A stretch of DNA of 14,709 bases, taken from assembly GCA_964473895.1 (NCBI GenBank), contig CAYYRE010000071.1, positions 1-14,709 on the forward strand, read 5' to 3'. Shown here piece by piece: positions 14,629 to 14,709 of this stretch. The DNA comes from Sulfidibacterium sp964473895 (GTDB taxonomy: Bacteria; Bacteroidota; Bacteroidia; Bacteroidales; F082). A model generated the notes under the pieces. It made no database searches, was not told the DNA's origin, and saw nothing but the letters and a program-made list of their open reading frames with translations. The stretch's first letter is position 1, and each line of letters begins with the position of its first letter. Both the position numbers and the translations under genes were made by a program.

Positions 14629-14709
14629 ATCAGCAAATAAATACCTACATATTCCCCTTTTGGAAGGGGTGTAGGGGTAGGTGTATAAAAAAAATATTTA
14701 TTTGCTGAT
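14629..14709. repeat. 81-base inverted-repeat (MITE-like or palindromic) element at the window edge
   Basis: Perfect 15-base terminal inverted repeats, ATCAGCAAATAAATA (14629-14643) and TATTTATTTGCTGAT (14695-14709), enclose an inner hairpin. In it CTACA (14645-14649) and CCCCTT (14654-14659) pair with AAGGGG (14664-14669) and TGTAG (14670-14674) around a TTGG loop. No coding capacity. The GC-rich core differs from the AT-rich arms. The layout resembles short non-autonomous or palindromic repeats. Whether it occurs elsewhere, and whether a target duplication exists, cannot be judged because the window stops at its outer base. It lies 92 bases upstream of hemL. Confidence 0.6.

Overview
The window looks like chromosomal DNA from a member of the Bacteroidota, probably Bacteroidales-like. 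The grounds are Bacteroidota-type promoter elements (TTTG, about 17 bases, then TAnnTTTG), start codons mostly without a Shine-Dalgarno sequence, AT-rich intergenic DNA, and a set of exported proteins (PEGA, LPP20-like, transglutaminase-like) of a style common in that phylum. The genus cannot be told from the sequence. No tRNA, rRNA, CRISPR array, transposase or phage gene was seen.

Layout, left to right. Bases 1-342 hold no gene but several hairpin-forming repeats. An ArsR-family regulator (343-642, minus) lies downstream of adenine deaminase (ade, 855-2498, minus). Divergent from ade is a metallo-beta-lactamase-fold hydrolase (2610-3452, plus). It converges on a Bax/FlgJ-type glucosaminidase (3472-4296, minus), which has the best promoter in the window.

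From 4587 to 10767 four plus-strand genes encode only exported or membrane-anchored proteins: a five-PEGA-repeat protein ending in a beta-barrel-like domain, a large LPP20-like protein with an NTF2-like C-terminus, a small LPP20-like lipoprotein, and a transglutaminase-like Cys/His/Asp protein with an N-terminal helical repeat. The first three are closely spaced and probably one operon. The fourth follows after 142 bases that contain a 26-base perfect palindrome. This cluster is the part whose function is least known and the best candidate for an undescribed cell-envelope system. I infer joint function from order and shared export, not from direct evidence.

Converging on the cluster is a minus-strand haem/tetrapyrrole operon hemL-hemE-hemN (14537 down to 10817) with gaps of 18 and 10 bases. 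It covers glutamate-1-semialdehyde to 5-aminolevulinate, uroporphyrinogen III to coproporphyrinogen III, and the oxygen-independent step to protoporphyrinogen IX. The window ends exactly at the outer edge of an 81-base element with perfect 15-base terminal inverted repeats, which resembles a small palindromic or MITE-like repeat.
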